Source: Bryobacterales bacterium
Lineage (GTDB): Bacteria > Acidobacteriota > Terriglobia > Bryobacterales > Bryobacteraceae
Assembly (NCBI GenBank): GCA_016721425.1
Contig: JADKID010000039.1
Coordinates: forward strand, 1-64,000
DNA length: 64,000 nt
Direction of reading: 5' to 3'
Below are positions 53,036 through 64,000 of the stretch, in pieces. The notes beneath the pieces were generated by a model. It was given only the letters and a program-made list of their open reading frames with translations, was not told where the DNA came from and ran no database searches. The position numbers and the translations under genes are program-made. Position 1 is the stretch's first letter; each line of letters begins with the position of its first letter.

Positions 53036-53838
53036 TTCGCCCCCTGGCCCGCCATCAGCGCCTGCTGCGCCCGCTCCAGTTGCCACCGCAGTTGCTTCAC
53101 ACGCCCCAGCAGCACCAGTGCCGCAATCGCCGTGAACAACAGCAACGCTAGCGCACCCACGGTCAGTTCCTGATTGCCCGCATACCACTGCACATCGCGC
53201 GGCGCCTGCTGGTTGGGCACCACCTGCTTCATCACCACCGCGATGTCCTCCGTCTTCAAGCCCTCCACTCCTTTGGAGACGAGCTTCTTCACTTCGTCCT
53301 CCGAAAGCGGGGACTTGCTGCCGCGGTACTTCAACAACACCGCGGCCGAGGGCGGCGCCCACTGCGCCCGGTCAATCAGCGGGCTGTTCTCCGGCAACAC
53401 CACATGCACCCGCGCATCGGCCACGCCCGCAATGGAGCGCAGCGTGCGGCTGATTTCGCCGGACAGGCCGATCAGCATCCGCGCCCGTTCCTCACTCCCG
53501 GTGGGGATCATCCCCTGGTTGGCGAACGCCTCGTCCAACCCCTTCACCTTGTCGCGAGGCAGTCCGTTTTCCTGTAAGACACGCCACGCCAGCACCAGGT
53601 TCTGATCGCCGCCTTTTACGTAGACAGCCCACGACGGCGCCTCACGCTCCTTAGCGGATAGCACGCGCATCGCGTCCAGCCCACTCTCTTTCAGCACGAC
53701 GATCATCTCCTGCGACTCTTTCTCCGTGAGCCCCGCCGAGAGTTCGTGCTTCAGGCACCCGGCCAGCGGCACGAGCAGGAGAAGTACCGCGAGAACGCGA
53801 GAACTAAACTTGGGTTTGCATGACTTGTTTGACGCCAC
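53032..53838 (-). CDS. sctJ: type III secretion inner-ring lipoprotein SctJ
   Basis: In the 268-residue protein the lipobox is LVPLAGC with C28. The YscJ/FliF domain follows with SAGLTEKESQEMIVVLKESGLDAMRV, LAWRVLQENGLPRDKVKGLDEAF, EEARMLIGLSGEISRTLRSIAGVADARVHVVLPE-type sequence and SAAVLLKYR. One C-terminal membrane helix lies at about 225-245 (LTVGALALLLFTAIAALVLLG). The single lipoprotein form, not a two-TM FliF, marks a non-flagellar injectisome. Confidence 0.95.
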   Translation of the reverse strand: MASNKSCKPKFSSRVLAVLLLLVPLAGCLKHELSAGLTEKESQEMIVVLKESGLDAMRVLSAKEREAPSWAVYVKGGDQNLVLAWRVLQENGLPRDKVKGLDEAFANQGMIPTGSEERARMLIGLSGEISRTLRSIAGVADARVHVVLPENSPLIDRAQWAPPSAAVLLKYRGSKSPLSEDEVKKLVSKGVEGLKTEDIAVVMKQVVPNQQAPRDVQWYAGNQELTVGALALLLFTAIAALVLLGRVKQLRWQLERAQQALMAGQGAK

Positions 53839-54346
53839 TGTTTACTTGCTCCACAGCCTTGGAGACCATCTCCAGGTTTTGAGTAATCTGGTACATCTCA
53901 ACCTGCAACTTCAGCAGGCTGCGCGGATCGGACATATTCTGCAACTGGTCCATCATCTTGTTGGTGGATTGATACTGCCCGTCGATGGATTGCAGCCGCT
54001 GCTGCAACTCGGCAGTAAGATCCGATTTCGGCAGCTTCTCCACCCGGCCCTTCAGGCGGTCGAGGTGGGCGCCCGCATCCTTCAGCTCAGGCCCCCATAC
54101 CCGATGGGGCGGCTCGGAAGGATGCGCCTCCGATGCGCGCCGCACCTCGCTCACCAGCTCTTTGCGCTTTGCGTCGCTCACTGAATTCACCGGCGGCGGC
54201 AGGGTTGGCGATTTTGATTCGGCTGCGGCTTCCTGCTGCACGGCGTCGAAGCGGGACGGACCCTTCTTCTCCGCCGCCGGCACGCTCTCTCCGCCGATCC
54301 TCGCGGGAGCGCCGGTTCCGACTTTGCCGATCATGTGGTCTGACAC
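53804..54346 (-). CDS. sctI: SctI-like inner-rod protein
   Basis: In the 180-residue protein the C-terminal 45 residues (SDPRSLLKLQVEMYQITQNLEMVSKAVEQVNSGVKQVMQTQ) match the SctI/YscI/PrgJ pattern D-P-x-x-L-L-x-L-Q then a helix with a conserved K. The long N-terminal part is disordered, as in the family. It ends 35 bases inside sctJ, matching the usual sctI-sctJ order. It joins the export gate to the needle. Confidence 0.82.
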   Translation of the reverse strand: MSDHMIGKVGTGAPARIGGESVPAAEKKGPSRFDAVQQEAAAESKSPTLPPPVNSVSDAKRKELVSEVRRASEAHPSEPPHRVWGPELKDAGAHLDRLKGRVEKLPKSDLTAELQQRLQSIDGQYQSTNKMMDQLQNMSDPRSLLKLQVEMYQITQNLEMVSKAVEQVNSGVKQVMQTQV

Positions 54347-54365
54347 GTTCGTATTCCCAAACCAC

Positions 54366-55070
54366 TTATCGCGCCGCGTGCGCCGAAGTTGCCGGCAGCG
54401 CCGAAAGTTCGCTCATCGCCTCGCGCAGCATCTCGATACTCTTCGCATGAACCCGGCATACCCACGACTTCGAAAGGCCCAGCCGCTGCCCTACCTCTTC
54501 CAGATTCAGGTTCTGGTAGTAATAGCCCTCAATCACTTCCCGGTTCTTCTCCGGCAGCATCTGCATCGCCCGCCGCACTAATTGCTTCTGCTCGTCGTCC
54601 AGCAGTGTCTCCTCCGCCGAGCGCGCGTTGTGATCGGCCACATCCGCCTGCTCCGCGTCCAGCGACAACAGGTAGCAGCTCGTGATTGTCTCCGTGACCG
54701 ACACCGCCTCCTGCGCGGCGTTCTCCGCCGGCACTTCGTGCGCAGTCTCGGCGTAGTCCGCCATGTACTCGTTGGCCGCCATCTCGAAGCGGTACTTGTC
54801 GTACTGGCTCTTGCTGAACCACGTCATTTTGCGAATGGCGTCGTAGATCGCCCCGCGGATGCGGTAGTAAGCAAACGTCTTGAAGAGGATGCCGCGCGAT
54901 GGATCAAATACCTGCGCCGCCTCCACCAGCCCCAACTCCGCCGCCGCGTCGAGATCTTCCCGCAATACGTGGGAAGGCAGTTGCCGCACAACCTCCGCGG
55001 CGAGCGCCCTGGCGTACGTCAGGTGGGTCTCCACCAGTTCGTTTCGCTTGGATGGCATCAGGTCTGTCAT
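54366..55070 (-). CDS. sigma-70-family sigma factor, FliA/WhiG-like
   Basis: The 234-residue protein has region 2 at about 15-90 (HLTYARALAAEVVRQLPSHVLREDLDAAAELGLVEAA, RGILFKTFAYYRIRGAIYDAIRKMTWFSKSQYDK) and region 4 at about 170-225 (AMQMLPEKNREVIEGYYYQNLNLEEVGQRLGLSKSWVCRVHAKSIEML). The RGAIYDAIRK stretch is typical of FliA/WhiG/SigF-type factors. ATG at 55070 has GGAGGA upstream. It heads the secretion operon 19 bases before sctI and probably directs expression of part of the cluster. Confidence 0.88.
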   Translation of the reverse strand: MTDLMPSKRNELVETHLTYARALAAEVVRQLPSHVLREDLDAAAELGLVEAAQVFDPSRGILFKTFAYYRIRGAIYDAIRKMTWFSKSQYDKYRFEMAANEYMADYAETAHEVPAENAAQEAVSVTETITSCYLLSLDAEQADVADHNARSAEETLLDDEQKQLVRRAMQMLPEKNREVIEGYYYQNLNLEEVGQRLGLSKSWVCRVHAKSIEMLREAMSELSALPATSAHAAR

Positions 55071-55198
55071 GGCTCCTCCACATCCCGTCCCTCTGGCACT
55101 GCGTCCAGTTCTTGTACTCATTTGCGTAATAGTTGGCCAGATCCCCTCATCTGCTGGCATAATTTGTGAACAGGGTTCAACGGAGGAGCGAGGGGCCA

Positions 55199-55782
55199 AT
55201 GGGGCAAGAGGAACCGGCGGGCGAGGTCACCCGCCTACTGCAAAGCTGGCGCGAGGGCGATCCTGAAGCCTTCGAGCGTCTCATCCCTGTCGTCTACGAT
55301 CAGCTCCACCGCATCGCTCTCGGCCTGATGCGCCACGAGCGCTCCGATCACACCCTGCAGGCCACAGCGCTCCTCAACGAGCTTTACGTCCGCTTGCTCA
55401 ACCAGCGCAAAGTCAGCTGGGAGGCGCGCGGCCACTTCTTCACCTTCACCGCCCGGCTCATGCGCAACATCCTCGTCGATCACGCCCGCTCGCGCACCGC
55501 CCAGCGCCGCGGCGGCGAGGATCAGTGGAAGCTCCCCATCACGGACGACCTCCCCTGGATTGGAGACGCCGATGAGAATCTCTTCGATCTCAGCCGCGCC
55601 CTCGACAAGCTCGAAAAGCTCGACGCCCGCAAGGCGCGCATCGTCGAGCTCCGCTTCTTCCTCTCCTTCACCACCGTCGAGACTGCCGACGTCCTCGGCA
55701 TCTCCCATGCCACTGTCGAGCGCGAGCTGAAATTCGCCCGCAGCTGGCTCTTCCGCGAACTGAGAGGCGAGGACGCAGCGCG

Positions 55783-55786
<4 letters not shown>
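55199..55786 (+). CDS. ECF sigma factor (TIGR02999-type)
   Basis: The 195-residue protein has region 2 as LHRIALGLMRHERSDHTLQATALLNELYVRLLNQ and FFTFTARLMRNILVDHARSRTAQRRGG, and region 4 as VELRFFLSFTTVETADVLGISHATVERELKFARSWL. This layout is the acidobacterial/planctomycete ECF type linked to Ser/Thr kinases. ATG at 55199 is chosen for the GGAGGAG ten bases upstream. The stop overlaps the kinase start (ATGA). A CATAAT at 55158-55163 could be its -10. Confidence 0.9.
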
Positions 55787-58535
<2,749 letters not shown>

Positions 58536-58539
<4 letters not shown>

Positions 58540-60155
58540 AGACTCGCCAGGATCTTCACCACCACCAGCAACAGCGCCACGACGCCAAACGTCAAGGCCG
58601 CAATCGAAGCCGGGGTCTTGAATCGCCCCTGCACCCACGCCACCGCTGCCGGCTCGTCGGCCCCGGCGCCCTCGCACACCACCGGCACCTGCAACTCCTC
58701 CGTCTTTTGCGTCGAGTGAACCAGCCGGTCCAGCGCCCGCCCCATCTCCTCCAGCGTGGCCGTCCGCCGCGCCGGATCCTTCTCCAGCGCGCGTTCGAAG
58801 AACCGCGAGACCTCTGCTGGAAACTCCGGAGCCGGCAGCGCCGCCAGACGCGCCCCCGGATTGGTCTGCCACTCCAGCCACGCCAGGTCGCTGTTTTTGT
58901 GGATCACCTCCGGCAGTTGCCCCGCAAACCGCTCCCGCCCCAGCACAATCTCGTAAAAGATCAGCCCCAGCGTGTACACCGTCGCGCTCTCCCGCCGCCA
59001 CTCCCCCGGCTGGAAACTGCCGCGCAGCAATTCCGGCGCGCTATACCGCGGCGTCGAGATCGCCCACGTATCCCGCTCCTTCACCGGCGGATGCGCCGTG
59101 ATCTCCGGCATCCCGTCCCGCCGCAGCCGCACGTTCTGCGGCGTGATCGGCTCGTGAATCTCGCCCGCCTCGCGGATCTGCCGGATTCGCCGTACCACGT
59201 TCAGCAACACCGGCAGCACTTCCTGATACGGCCGCGGCCGCGCCTCCAGCAGATCCGCCAGCGTGCGCGTCGGCGCCGGCGGCAACGGCGCCGGGGGCAG
59301 TTCCTCCTTCACAACGACGCCCGCGGTGTCTGGCAGGAGGCCCAGTAGGACCTCCGCCGATTCCGGCCGGCTCTCCTGCAACGGCTCCAGACACCGCTCC
59401 ACCGCCACCGCCACCGCCGCCGTAATCTCCGGAACCACGTCACGCAACCGCGGTGGGGCCTTGGTCACTCGCGCCGCCGGCCCCATCCCCTGAAAGGGAT
59501 GCAACCCCGTCAGCATCTCGTAGAAGACCACGCCCGCCGAAAAGAGATCCGACGACGCCGTCACCGGCTGCCCCAGCAACTGCTCCGGCGCCATATACTC
59601 CGCCGTCCCCCGCGCAATCCCCAGAGTCGCCCGCGCATCCACATTTCGCGCGATGCCGAAATCCATCAGCTTCAGCGTGCCGTCTCGCGCAAACATCAGG
59701 TTCGCCGGCTTCAGATCCCGGTGCACAATCCCCTGCGCATGGATCGATGCCAGCGCCGCCGCCACCTGCCGCGCCAGCGGGAGAAACTCCCCTTCCGGCA
59801 TTCTCGGCGAAAGCAGCAGCGTCTCCGCCAGTGTCTGCCCGCCCACATACTCCATCACCAGAAACAGCCGGTCGTTTTCCTTGCCCGCACCCAGCAGACG
59901 CACCACGTTTGGATGATCGATCTGCCGCCCCAACTCCACTTCCCGCTCAAACCGCTGTTCCGAGCCCGGATCCCGCACCGTGGACGCCCGCCACAGCTTC
60001 AGCGCGCACACCTGCCGCGAGTCGTTGTCGCGCACTTTGAACACGACGCTGGTGGCGCCTTCGCCGATTCGGTCCAATATCGTGAATCGCCCCGCAAACG
60101 GCGGGTCTCCTGGCTTCGGCAGCCATTCGGCGGATGGCAACGGGTTCTCGGGCAT
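58536..60155 (-). CDS. Ser/Thr kinase with a degenerate second kinase-like module and C-terminal membrane anchor
   Basis: The 539-residue protein has an active kinase domain at about 20-280: GEGATSVVFKV, Lys53, H145-R-D147, D165-F-G, AEYMAPEQLLG. Residues about 300-490 look like a second kinase lobe (YQEVLPVLLNVVRRIRQI, GEIHEPITPQNVRLRRDG, STPRYSAPELLRG, VYTLGLIFYEIVLGRERFAG). There HRD is replaced by HEP and DFG is absent, so it is a pseudokinase. A C-terminal helix at about 517-537 anchors it in the membrane. It converges with the upstream kinase-TPR gene, overlapping by four bases. Confidence 0.85.
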
Positions 60156-60202
60156 GGTGGCTCTCTCCGGTTATCGGGCCGGCCCACCGGTAGTTGCGCC
60201 CC

Positions 60203-60231
60203 TTGACGCCGGAAGTTCACCCGGATATCTT
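60203..60231 (+). promoter_or_regulatory. sigma-70-type promoter of the VWFA-related gene
   Basis: TTGACG at 60203-60208 and TATCTT at 60226-60231 are 17 bases apart. The predicted start point is a few bases before the ATG at 60242, so the 5' leader is very short or absent. This supports 60242 rather than the upstream in-frame codons as the start. Confidence 0.55.
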
Positions 60232-60241
60232 CGGCGTAGTC

Positions 60242-61828
60242 ATGCTATTGAAGTTCATTTTGGCGTCTTCACTCGCCCTCGCTGGTTGGGATGCCATCGC
60301 GCAGACCCCCAGCTTCCGAGTTGAAACGCGTGTGGTGGAGGTCCCCGTCGTCGTGCGGGACCGCAAGACCGGCCAGAACGTCACCGGCCTCACAGCCGCC
60401 GATTTCGTCCTCCTTGAAAACGGCAAGCCCCAGCGCATCGAGTTCTGCGGCGTCCACACCTCCGCAAGCCAGGTCGATCCGCGCGCCGTCTACGCGCAGG
60501 CGCCCGGCCTCCCATCCGGCCTCTTCAGCAATCGCCGCAGCTCGGAAGGGGACGGCCCGCCCGCCGTCGCCGTCCTCATCGATGGCTTCAACGCCCGCTA
60601 CGAGGAGCAATACTACGCCGCTCAAGCCGCCGCCGGTGTCATCGAGCGCGCTGAGCAACAATCCCAGTGGAGCCTCTACGCCTTGGGCAAATGGGGCGTC
60701 CGAGTTCTGCACGATTACTCCACCGACACCACCAGCCTCGTCCAGCGTCTCCGCACTCTGAGAGCAACGGGCGATTCCGTCGCCGGGCTCGGCGCCGGCG
60801 CCGGGGACTCGGCGACCTCCGCTTCGACTGAACTGGAGCGGAAAGCGTCATCTCCCCTTGCCGCCGAAGCCGAGATGCGCCATCGCGTCCGCACCACCCT
60901 GAACGCACTCCGCGATATCGGCCGCCACCTCAGCGCCCTCCCCGGCCGCAAGAGTCTCATCTGGATGACCGCAGGCCTACCATTGGGCGCTGTACTGAGA
61001 TTGAGTCCGGAACTCTGGCACTCCACCCTGGACACCCTGAACGACGCCAACGTCGCCGTCTACTCCATCGATTCGGCCGGCGTCCGCGCCCCGCTCGGCT
61101 ATCTGGCCGAAATCCCAACCGGCAGCCTTCTCCCCTCCGGCCGCGGCAGCCGCAGCCCCATCGCACCCATCCAGATCCTCGATTCCGTCTCCGCCGAAAC
61201 CGGAGGCCAGTCCTTCAAGAACACCAACAACCTGGCCAAGAGCTTCACCCGCGCCCTCACCGATTCCCGCACGTTCTACCGCCTCACCTACCGCACCACC
61301 AACCAGAAATGGGACGGCCGTTACATGTCCATCAGCGTGAAAGTGCCCGCCCGGCGCGGCATCGAGATCCGCCACCGCCTCGGTTATCAGGCCCGCCCGC
61401 TCGAACCCGTCGCGCCGCCGGACCGCGACCGTCTGCTCGCCGAGGCCATCCTCAGCCCGCTGGAAGCCGTGGAGATCGGCCTCATCGCGCGCCTCACGCC
61501 CTCCCCCGGCTCAGAGGAATCCGCCCTCCGCCTCACCGTCGAGCCCGGCTCGGTTACGCTCGGCGAGGGCGCCGGCCGCTACCGGGGCCGCTTCGACGTG
61601 CGCTTCGTCCAGGCAACCGTCGAATCCAAAGTGCTGGACGACTTCACCGACGAAGTGAATCTCAACCTCAAGCCACCGGAGGCCACCCGCACCCACGGAG
61701 AAGGATTCAACTACGACCGGAAATTGCGCATCCGTCCCGGCGCGCACACGCTGAAGATCGCATTCTGCGACCACGCCACCGGACGCGTCGGCTCGCTGCG
61801 CGTGCAACTGCCAGCCGCCGCTCAGTGA
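60242..61828 (+). CDS. secreted VWFA-related acidobacterial protein
   Basis: The 528-residue protein has a signal peptide (LLKFILASSLALAGWDAIAQ) and the acidobacterial VWFA-related pattern: RVETRVVEVPVVVRDRKTGQNVTGLTAADFVLLENGKPQ, then a vWA-like domain beginning AVAVLIDGFNARYEEQ. GRKSLIWMTAGLPLG and TGGQSFKNTNNLAKSFTRALTDSRTFYRLTY follow in the family order. DGFNA replaces the usual D-x-S-x-S of the metal site. It is exported and of unknown role, possibly in adhesion. Confidence 0.88.
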   Translation: MLLKFILASSLALAGWDAIAQTPSFRVETRVVEVPVVVRDRKTGQNVTGLTAADFVLLENGKPQRIEFCGVHTSASQVDPRAVYAQAPGLPSGLFSNRRSSEGDGPPAVAVLIDGFNARYEEQYYAAQAAAGVIERAEQQSQWSLYALGKWGVRVLHDYSTDTTSLVQRLRTLRATGDSVAGLGAGAGDSATSASTELERKASSPLAAEAEMRHRVRTTLNALRDIGRHLSALPGRKSLIWMTAGLPLGAVLRLSPELWHSTLDTLNDANVAVYSIDSAGVRAPLGYLAEIPTGSLLPSGRGSRSPIAPIQILDSVSAETGGQSFKNTNNLAKSFTRALTDSRTFYRLTYRTTNQKWDGRYMSISVKVPARRGIEIRHRLGYQARPLEPVAPPDRDRLLAEAILSPLEAVEIGLIARLTPSPGSEESALRLTVEPGSVTLGEGAGRYRGRFDVRFVQATVESKVLDDFTDEVNLNLKPPEATRTHGEGFNYDRKLRIRPGAHTLKIAFCDHATGRVGSLRVQLPAAAQ

Positions 61829-63072
61829 GGGAGAACGGCCTCGCGAATCTGATCCCGCATCAGATTCTGCTGCTCCCCGCTGACCATGTTCTTCAGCGCG
61901 TAGACCCCCGCCGCAATCTCGTTATCCCCGAGAATCAGTGCGAACCGCGCCCCCAGCTTATTCGCCGTCTCCAGAGCCCGCTTGAGCTTGCGGTCCGTCG
62001 ATAGTTCCACCACGCACCCTGCTCGCCGCAGATCCCGCGCCAGCAGCGCCGCATGGTGCAGCGCCGCATCGCCCATCGGCACCAGAAACACGTCCAGAGG
62101 CGTCAGCGATGCCGCGTCCAGGCTCTCCTCGATCGACATCACCAGTCGGTCCTCGCCGATGGAGAACCCGATCCCCGGCGCCGAGACTCGCGAGCCCAGA
62201 GACTCCGCCAGCCCGTCATAGCGCCCGCCGCCCAGGATCGAATTTTGCGCGCCCAGCGCTCCGTGCGTCACCTCGAACGTGGTCCGCGTGTAGTAATCCA
62301 ACCCGCGCACCAGCCGCGGCCGGATCTCGTAAGTAATCCCGCGCGCGTCCAGCAACTCCTTCACCGTCGCAAAGTGCGCCGCGCACTCCGCGCACAGATG
62401 ATCCAGGATCGAGGGCAGCGCGTCGATCGTCGGCTGATCCTCCGGCACCTTGCAGTCCAGCACGCGCAGGGCATTGGTGTCGGCCCGCCGCTGGCAGTCC
62501 TCGCACATTGTCCCCTTCACGGTCTGTAACTGATCCCGCAGCGCCTGCACGAAACCCGGCCGGCACTTCGGGCACCCCACCGAGTTGATGATCAGGTGTG
62601 CCGACTGCACGCCGCAGCGCTCCAGCACCTCCAGCACCATCTCAATCACTTCCGCATCCACCACCGGCGATTCGGACCCGATCACCTCCGCGCCGATCTG
62701 CGCAAACTGGCGATAGCGCCCCTTCTGCGGCCGCTCCCGCCGGAACATCGGCCCCATGTAGTACAGCTTCCTCAGCCCGGGGATCTGGTCCAGCCGGTGC
62801 TCGATATACGCCCGAATCACGGAAGCCGTATTCTCCGGCCGCAAAGTGATGGACGCCCCGTCGCGGTCGTCCCACGTGTACATCTCTTTCGAGACGATGT
62901 CTGTCTCTTCACCCACGCCGCGCGCAAACAGCTCCGTCGATTCGAAGATCGGCGTGCGGATCTCCTGATAGCGGAAAGACCGGAAGACCTCGCGGGCGCG
63001 AGCCTCCACATGGTTCCAGACAGCCGAGGACGGCGGCAGAATGTCTCTTGTGCCACGAACAGCTTTAATCAT
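61822..63072 (-). CDS. hisS: histidyl-tRNA synthetase
   Basis: In the 416-residue protein the class II core is complete: KAVRGTRDILPPSSAVWNHVEARAREVF, RTPIFESTELFARGVGEETDIVSKEMYTWDDRDG, motif 2 LRPENTASVIRAYIEHRLDQIPGLRKLYYMGPMFRRERPQKGRYRQF, RGLDYYTRTTFEV, LGGGRYDGLAESLG, and GFSIGEDRLVM. The anticodon-binding domain occupies the last 95 residues. It attaches His to tRNA-His. It converges with the VWFA-related gene by a seven-base overlap. Confidence 0.98.
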   Translation of the reverse strand: MIKAVRGTRDILPPSSAVWNHVEARAREVFRSFRYQEIRTPIFESTELFARGVGEETDIVSKEMYTWDDRDGASITLRPENTASVIRAYIEHRLDQIPGLRKLYYMGPMFRRERPQKGRYRQFAQIGAEVIGSESPVVDAEVIEMVLEVLERCGVQSAHLIINSVGCPKCRPGFVQALRDQLQTVKGTMCEDCQRRADTNALRVLDCKVPEDQPTIDALPSILDHLCAECAAHFATVKELLDARGITYEIRPRLVRGLDYYTRTTFEVTHGALGAQNSILGGGRYDGLAESLGSRVSAPGIGFSIGEDRLVMSIEESLDAASLTPLDVFLVPMGDAALHHAALLARDLRRAGCVVELSTDRKLKRALETANKLGARFALILGDNEIAAGVYALKNMVSGEQQNLMRDQIREAVLPH

Positions 63073-63084
63073 TGTTGTTTCGGC

Positions 63085-63603
63085 CTAGTGCGCGGCTTCG
63101 TCGCGGAAATCCTGCCGGTAGCGGATGTACCGCTGGGCGTTCTCCGCAAACCGCGCCTTCTCTTCCGGCGTCACCTGCCGCCGCACCTTCGCCGGCGTGC
63201 CCATCACCATGGAATCCGGCGGGATCTCCATCCCCTCCGGCACCAGCGCTCCGGCCGCGATCACCGATCCGTGGCCCACCCGCGCGCCATTCAGCACAAT
63301 CGCGCCGATCCCCACCAGCACGTCGTCCTCAATCACGCACCCGTGCAGGCACGCCATGTGCCCCACCGTCACGCGATTGCCCAGGATCACCGGATACTTA
63401 TCCAGTTCGCCGTGCAGCACGGAGCCGTCCTGAATGTTGGTCTCGTCGCCGATGACGATGCGGTTCACGTCCCCGCGCGCCACCGCGCTGGGCCAGATGG
63501 AGGAGCGTTCGCCGAACGTGACGTCACCGATAACGGTGGCCGCCTGATCAATGTACGCCGAGGGCGCAACTTTGGGATAGACCCCGCGATAAGGACGAAT
63601 CAT
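63085..63603 (-). CDS. gamma-carbonic-anhydrase-like protein (left-handed beta-helix)
   Basis: The 172-residue protein has hexapeptide repeats from about 12 to 135. The metal-His region is in VGHMACLHGCVIEDDVLVGIGAIVLNG, with further repeats ARVGHGSVIAAGALVPEGMEIPPDSMVMGTPAKVRR. This is the YrdA/PaaY/CaiE type. Zinc binding is likely; carbonic anhydrase activity is not certain in this branch. It lies 12 bases before hisS in the same direction. Confidence 0.9.
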   Translation of the reverse strand: MIRPYRGVYPKVAPSAYIDQAATVIGDVTFGERSSIWPSAVARGDVNRIVIGDETNIQDGSVLHGELDKYPVILGNRVTVGHMACLHGCVIEDDVLVGIGAIVLNGARVGHGSVIAAGALVPEGMEIPPDSMVMGTPAKVRRQVTPEEKARFAENAQRYIRYRQDFRDEAAH

Positions 63604-63648
63604 AGGTGTTTCCGCTGGAAACTACCATGGTATCAGAGGGCCGCCACG

Positions 63649-64000
63649 CTACTCGTACCGCAGCGCCACCGTCGGGCTCACCCGCGTCGCCCGCCGCGCC
63701 GGCAAATACCCGGCCGCCAGCGCCGCTAGCGCCAGGGCCGCAATCGCCGCCACCACCACCGTTGCGTCGTACGCCTTCACGCCAAACAACTGCGCCTCTG
63801 CCAATCGCGCCAGCGCCAGCGCCGCCGGCACGCCCACCACAACGCCAATCGCCAGAATTAGCCCTACTTCCCGCAGCACCAGCCCCCGGATATCGCCGGA
63901 GCCCGCGCCCAGCGCCATCCGGATCCCGATCTCCCTCGTCCGCCGCGCCACCCCAAAGGCCATCACTCCATACAACCCCAGCATCGCCAGCAAGGTCGCC
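63649..64000 (-). CDS. FtsX-like ABC transporter permease, C-terminal part (runs off the window)
   Basis: The visible 116 codons are the C-terminus of a MacB/FtsX-type permease: LAMLGLYGVMAFGVARRTREIGIRMALGAGSGDIRGLVLREVGLILAIGVVVG, two more membrane helices, and the ending AGYLPARRATRVSPTVALRYE. These endings are typical of the large ADOP-type acidobacterial permeases. The gene begins beyond base 64000, so full length and start are unknown. Confidence 0.85.
   Translation of the reverse strand, partial: ATLLAMLGLYGVMAFGVARRTREIGIRMALGAGSGDIRGLVLREVGLILAIGVVVGVPAALALARLAEAQLFGVKAYDATVVVAAIAALALAALAAGYLPARRATRVSPTVALRYE

Noticed and set aside
38255..54346. Interpretation of the cluster as a flagellar operon
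   Set aside because: There is a lipoprotein SctJ and an SctI-like rod protein, but no flagellin, hook, FliG/FliM motor or FliF with two membrane helices.
55133..55163. TTGGCC and CATAAT as a full promoter for the ECF sigma gene
   Set aside because: The spacer is 19 bases and the -35 matches weakly, so only the -10 is mentioned in the gene entry.

Overview
The window looks like chromosomal DNA of an acidobacterium, most likely from the Solibacter/Bryobacter group. This is an inference from gene content: a VWFA-related protein of the acidobacterial type, an FtsX-type permease resembling the large acidobacterial ADOP permeases, a TonB receptor with an N-terminal carboxypeptidase-like regulatory domain, many Ser/Thr kinases, an ECF sigma factor fused by overlap to a kinase-TPR gene, an RR-signal Gfo/Idh/MocA oxidoreductase, a sulfatase, and high GC. 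A TonB-dependent receptor indicates an outer membrane.

Layout. 1-2631: decayed DNA, a multiply frameshifted IS110-family transposase and a multiply frameshifted TIGR00027/LCMT-type methyltransferase. 2643-9013 (minus): a tight six-gene operon (PD-(D/E)XK-like protein, DUF697-like protein, DsbA-like protein, short-chain dehydrogenase, MFS transporter, Old Yellow Enzyme family reductase). 9233-12994 (plus): a YtrA-type GntR/ABC/acyltransferase operon whose promoter contains a perfect palindrome, ending in a dead APH(3')-like aminoglycoside phosphotransferase. 13407-20011: a nonsense-interrupted secreted protein, yggS, a CocE-type hydrolase, guaB, a VOC protein, a convergent peroxiredoxin/DsbD-alpha fusion that appears to be a selenoprotein (in-frame TGA in a U-x-x-C motif followed by a SECIS-like hairpin), a DUF433 protein and a small protein with a near-consensus promoter. 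20034-28908: TonB receptor (frameshifted), M14 carboxypeptidase, secreted protein, oxidoreductase, UDP-glucuronate decarboxylase, sulfatase.

28989-55070 (minus) is the main system: a complete non-flagellar type III secretion export apparatus (sctI, J, L, N, O, P-like, Q, R, S, T, U, V, plus a FliO-like gene) led by a FliA/WhiG-like sigma factor. It continues into genes for small TPR (chaperone-like) proteins, candidate secreted proteins with needle/rod-like C-termini, a LysM protein, and then a signalling module: two Ser/Thr kinases, a PP2C phosphatase, a membrane FHA protein, an FHA-TM-serine protease, and an FHA domain fused to SctQ itself. The arrangement suggests a type III secretion system controlled by threonine phosphorylation, analogous to the PpkA/PppA/Fha control of type VI secretion and to PknD/CdsD in Chlamydia. 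No secretin (SctC), canonical SctD, gatekeeper or recognised effector is present in the window.

55199-64000: an ECF sigma/kinase-TPR pair, a kinase with a degenerate second kinase-like module, a VWFA-related secreted protein, hisS, a gamma-carbonic-anhydrase-like protein, and the C-terminal end of an FtsX-like permease that runs off the window. I saw no tRNA, rRNA or CRISPR array.
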